Source: a virus. From it: a DNA stretch of 23,496 nt. Position numbers and translations under genes: made by a program. The DNA lies in the IMG/VR virus record IMGVR_UViG_3300044625_000270, positions 1 through 23,496 of that record; one strand, written 5' to 3'. Below are positions 21,026 through 23,496 of this stretch, piece after piece (the stretch's first letter is position 1; every line of letters starts with the position of its first letter). The notes under the pieces were generated by a model. The model made no database searches and was not told where the DNA came from. It worked only from the letters and a program-made list of their open reading frames with translations.

Positions 21026-22732
21026 TATGGTTGAGAAGTCATTCTTCTTTTCAAATTTGACAACAGAATGGAACTTGTCAAATAGTTGATCACCTTTATG
21101 TGATATCACAAAGATGTTTGACTTTTCTCCAAGCGCATTCATCACTGAGAGGAAGTAGTCTGTGCCAGTGTTATCTAAACTTGAGTCAAAGATCTCGTCA
21201 AGAATTAGAAGATTTGTATTAACACTGTTCTTCATCTTTGCGATCTGACGCCATGTGAAGAGTATTGCTAGATCTATTCGCATCTTTTCGCCTTCGGAGA
21301 AAGATGCATAAGTAAATTCATCTCTGAATCTAGACTTAATCTTCTCGTTGAATGCTTCATCTAACTCGAAGTGAACATAAAAATCCATAGCAGTTAGATA
21401 GCCATTAATTAGTTTGTTCATGACAGGAAGATACTCTTTAATAATAGCAGTCTTGATTCCAGTATCTTTTAGCAATAAAGCAGACACATCATGTATCTGC
21501 TTTTCCTCGTACAATTCACTTCTTCTATTAATCAAAAGAAGTGCTTCATCAGCCATCTCTTTAAGTTTGGTTCGTTCAACATCTATGTTTGTAGTATCTT
21601 TGTTCGCAAGTAAAATGTCTTGTTCTAATTTTTTGTTCTGTTTTATGAGAGTTGAATTAGAACTATTGATAGCGTTGCATTGAACGTTAAGTGCTAAGAG
21701 TTCTTTATTAATTTCATTAAGCTTTTCTTGACGTTCTATTAGTTTGACGTGTGCTTCTTCAATAACTCTTAGACTATTATCAATTTCATTCTGATCTTTA
21801 GTAAGAGTATCAACAATAGATGTCTTGTGATAGTGTGGTATTCCTTGAGAACATGATGGACATGTTTCGTTGCTAGAAAAGAATGTTAATGTCTTTTCGT
21901 TCTGTTCTCTAGTATGAGTGAATAAGTTCTTGGCTTTTATAGATGCAGATACAAGTTTCTCGAGTTCTTTTGCATTATCACAAGATACCATTAGGTCATT
22001 CATTTGGTTATTGAGAATCTCCCAACGCGCCTCATTCGAAGCAATCTCTGTTTCATTATCATTAATCTGCTTACGGATCTGTGCCACCTGATCCCTTTTA
22101 GAATTAACCAACGTCCCAATGAGTTTTTTCTGTACCTCAGCACTACTTTTGGCCCCTTCGATCTTGGAGTCAATCGCCTTAAGCTCATCTTTGTTTTCAT
22201 TTATTCTTTCCTTCAGAATTTGATTCATCGTAGAGAATACACCAATATCAAGAATGTCTTCAATAACTTCACGACGTTGCCATGCTGGAAGTTGCATGAA
22301 AGGTACGAATGATGCTGAACCTAAAATGACTACTTGAGTAAATGTCTTATAGTTGAGACGAAGTATTTGTTGCTCTAGAGCCTTTTGATAATCTTTTGCT
22401 GCAGCATCTTGATTAATCATGTTACCATTACACCATATCTCAAAGATGTTTGGCTTGATACCACGTATGATTTTATATTCTGTACCACCAATAGAAAATT
22501 CTATAGTGACTACACAATTCTTTTGATTGATGGAGTTAATTAGTTGAGGTTTGTTGATGTTACGAAATGGTTTACCAAACAGAGCAAAGGTGAGAGCGTC
22601 AAGCATAGTTGACTTACCTTCACCATTACGACCTACTACTAATGTGCTTTGCGATTTATCTAGAATAAGCGTATTGGCTACATTACCAGTAGACAAAAAG
22701 TTTTTCCATGATAGAGTTTTGAATATAATCAT
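21020..22732 (-). CDS. 46: recombination nuclease ATPase subunit (T4 gp46, Rad50-like)
   Basis: SMC-like ATPase that works with gp47 in end resection, host DNA degradation and recombination-dependent replication. 570 residues (T4: 560). Walker A VGRNGEGKSTMLDALTFALFG lies near the N-terminus (about 33-53), followed by two coiled-coil arms separated by the zinc hook CPSC (in SNETCPSCSQGIPHYHK, near residue 290). The signature YASFSEGEKMRIDLAILF and Walker B NLLILDEIFDSSLD are near the C-terminus, with the final switch histidine in VISHKG. It follows gp47 after 19 bases. Confidence 0.96.
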   Translation of the reverse strand: MIIFKTLSWKNFLSTGNVANTLILDKSQSTLVVGRNGEGKSTMLDALTFALFGKPFRNINKPQLINSINQKNCVVTIEFSIGGTEYKIIRGIKPNIFEIWCNGNMINQDAAAKDYQKALEQQILRLNYKTFTQVVILGSASFVPFMQLPAWQRREVIEDILDIGVFSTMNQILKERINENKDELKAIDSKIEGAKSSAEVQKKLIGTLVNSKRDQVAQIRKQINDNETEIASNEARWEILNNQMNDLMVSCDNAKELEKLVSASIKAKNLFTHTREQNEKTLTFFSSNETCPSCSQGIPHYHKTSIVDTLTKDQNEIDNSLRVIEEAHVKLIERQEKLNEINKELLALNVQCNAINSSNSTLIKQNKKLEQDILLANKDTTNIDVERTKLKEMADEALLLINRRSELYEEKQIHDVSALLLKDTGIKTAIIKEYLPVMNKLINGYLTAMDFYVHFELDEAFNEKIKSRFRDEFTYASFSEGEKMRIDLAILFTWRQIAKMKNSVNTNLLILDEIFDSSLDNTGTDYFLSVMNALGEKSNIFVISHKGDQLFDKFHSVVKFEKKNDFSTIA

Positions 22733-22751
22733 TTATCTTTCTACTTCCAAC

Positions 22752-23496
22752 CTATACTACCTCAACGTTCACAGCTTCTGTATAAAGTGTCTTCATAAAA
22801 CTCTTAATACGTTCTTTGTCTACATCAGTCTCGAGTGAATCAATATAGTTAGACAATACACTAGACGTATCCTCAAGGTTAATTGTATCATCTACTTGAC
22901 CTTCTGTAAACTCCGAAAAATCTTCTATGATTTTAACTTCAAGAGGATTGGAATTATATAAGTTAGTAATGAACTTATCAAACTTGTAATAATCAGTCTT
23001 ATTAACGACAACCACTTTAACATACTTATCTTTAAAGTTTACAAAGAGTGGATCTTCTTCGTTTAATGTATCATCATATTCATATCGCTCGAATAGACTA
23101 TAGGGATTCTGAACAAATTCGAGTTGACGAGTTGAAAGATCGAAAAGATGAAAGCCACGAGGATCTTTATAATCTTGCCACGTTAACTCGTAAGGATTCC
23201 CGAGATAATAAATATGCCCGTCGTCAGAACGATGATGGTAATGTCCTGAAAATACCATGTCAAATTTACTGAAAGCATCTTTAGATAATCCATCATGTGA
23301 TTCTACTCCTCTATACATTGCAAAACCTGCGATCTCAAGGTGACCCATACATAGGTCAGCCTTAGTGTTCTTTATCTCATTCATCGAGTCTTGGTAGTTG
23401 TCTGCACATATCCAAGGCAGAAAACATACTGGAACTCCATGAATGTTTACAGTCTCTGGCCTAGTCACAATATTAATATTGATATACTCTGCTAGT
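22752..23496 (-). CDS. 47: recombination nuclease subunit (T4 gp47, Mre11-like), N-terminus off window
   Basis: Metallophosphoesterase nuclease partner of gp46. The frame is open to the right edge; a GTG at 23468 is internal, since the residues before it (LAEYININIVTRPETV) still align with T4 gp47 (LLAKYPNVKVYDKPTTV). About 248 residues are seen, and roughly the first 100 of the T4 protein (339 residues) are missing, with the first metal-binding motifs. Visible C-terminal nuclease motifs are CMGHLEIAGF (GH) and FSGHYHHR (GHxH), then YLGNPYELTWQDYKDPRGFHLFD, as in T4. The C-terminal part would hold the gp46 interaction. Confidence 0.94.
   Translation of the reverse strand, partial: LAEYININIVTRPETVNIHGVPVCFLPWICADNYQDSMNEIKNTKADLCMGHLEIAGFAMYRGVESHDGLSKDAFSKFDMVFSGHYHHRSDDGHIYYLGNPYELTWQDYKDPRGFHLFDLSTRQLEFVQNPYSLFERYEYDDTLNEEDPLFVNFKDKYVKVVVVNKTDYYKFDKFITNLYNSNPLEVKIIEDFSEFTEGQVDDTINLEDTSSVLSNYIDSLETDVDKERIKSFMKTLYTEAVNVEVV

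Noticed and set aside
23468-23496. GTG at 23468 as the start of gp47.
   Set aside because: The frame continues to the edge and the residues before it align with T4 gp47, so the gene is truncated by the window and does not start there.

Overview
The window is a piece of a T4-like (Straboviridae/Kyanoviridae-type) bacteriophage genome. Every gene I can support is read from the minus strand, so the genes are described here in transcription order, from high to low coordinates. The assignment rests on one contiguous set of T4 core replication proteins recognised from their motifs: gp47, gp46, gp45, gp44, gp62, RegA, gp43, UvsX, gp41, dCMP deaminase, gp42 and the DNA alpha-glucosyltransferase Agt. 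The DNA is AT-rich and tightly packed, with many ATGA or TAATG junctions. The host cannot be read from the sequence. The Hsp20, CobS/CobT-like, prolyl-hydroxylase-like and nucleotide pyrophosphohydrolase genes resemble the accessory set of aquatic T4-like phages, whereas gp42 plus Agt point to T4-style glucosylated hydroxymethylcytosine DNA.

Region A (23496-20933): recombination nuclease gp47 (start off the window) and gp46. Region B (20932-16443): a large HExxH + VWA protein, its MoxR/CobS-type AAA+ partner, a short protein that is a free-standing copy of the N-terminal domain of that AAA+ protein, a small HTH protein and a dATP/dGTP-diphosphohydrolase-like protein. The first three genes each have their own copy of a conserved promoter. 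Region C (16456-13322): sliding clamp gp45, a new 47-codon membrane peptide, clamp loader gp44, another membrane protein, clamp loader gp62, translational repressor RegA and a small alanine-rich protein.

Region D (13321-12268): a candidate structured RNA behind a T4-type late promoter sequence, then a small phasin-like helical protein, Hsp20 and a 36-codon gene overlapping the Hsp20 3' end. Region E (12267-4992): DNA polymerase gp43, a 2OG-Fe(II) oxygenase, UvsX, a protein at the gp40 position, helicase gp41, an all-alpha NTP pyrophosphohydrolase and, where T4 has its DnaG-type primase gp61, a protein that looks like an archaeo-eukaryotic-type primase. Region F (4914-1): a base-modification operon: two unknown proteins, a putative nucleotide-modification-domain protein, dCMP hydroxymethylase, dCMP deaminase, a zinc-ribbon protein, Agt and a C5-cytosine-methyltransferase-like protein running off the left edge.

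The clearest new signals are: (i) a promoter family TGTACAAATATTCGT(C) with an exact 17-base spacer to a -10 box, found four times, three of them on the AAA+/VWA module; (ii) two related promoters whose -10 lies inside a terminator-like hairpin, in front of gp43 and of the diphosphohydrolase gene; (iii) the AAA+/VWA/adaptor module; (iv) the primase replacement; (v) the structured RNA; and (vi) small genes hidden in the clamp and polymerase regions.
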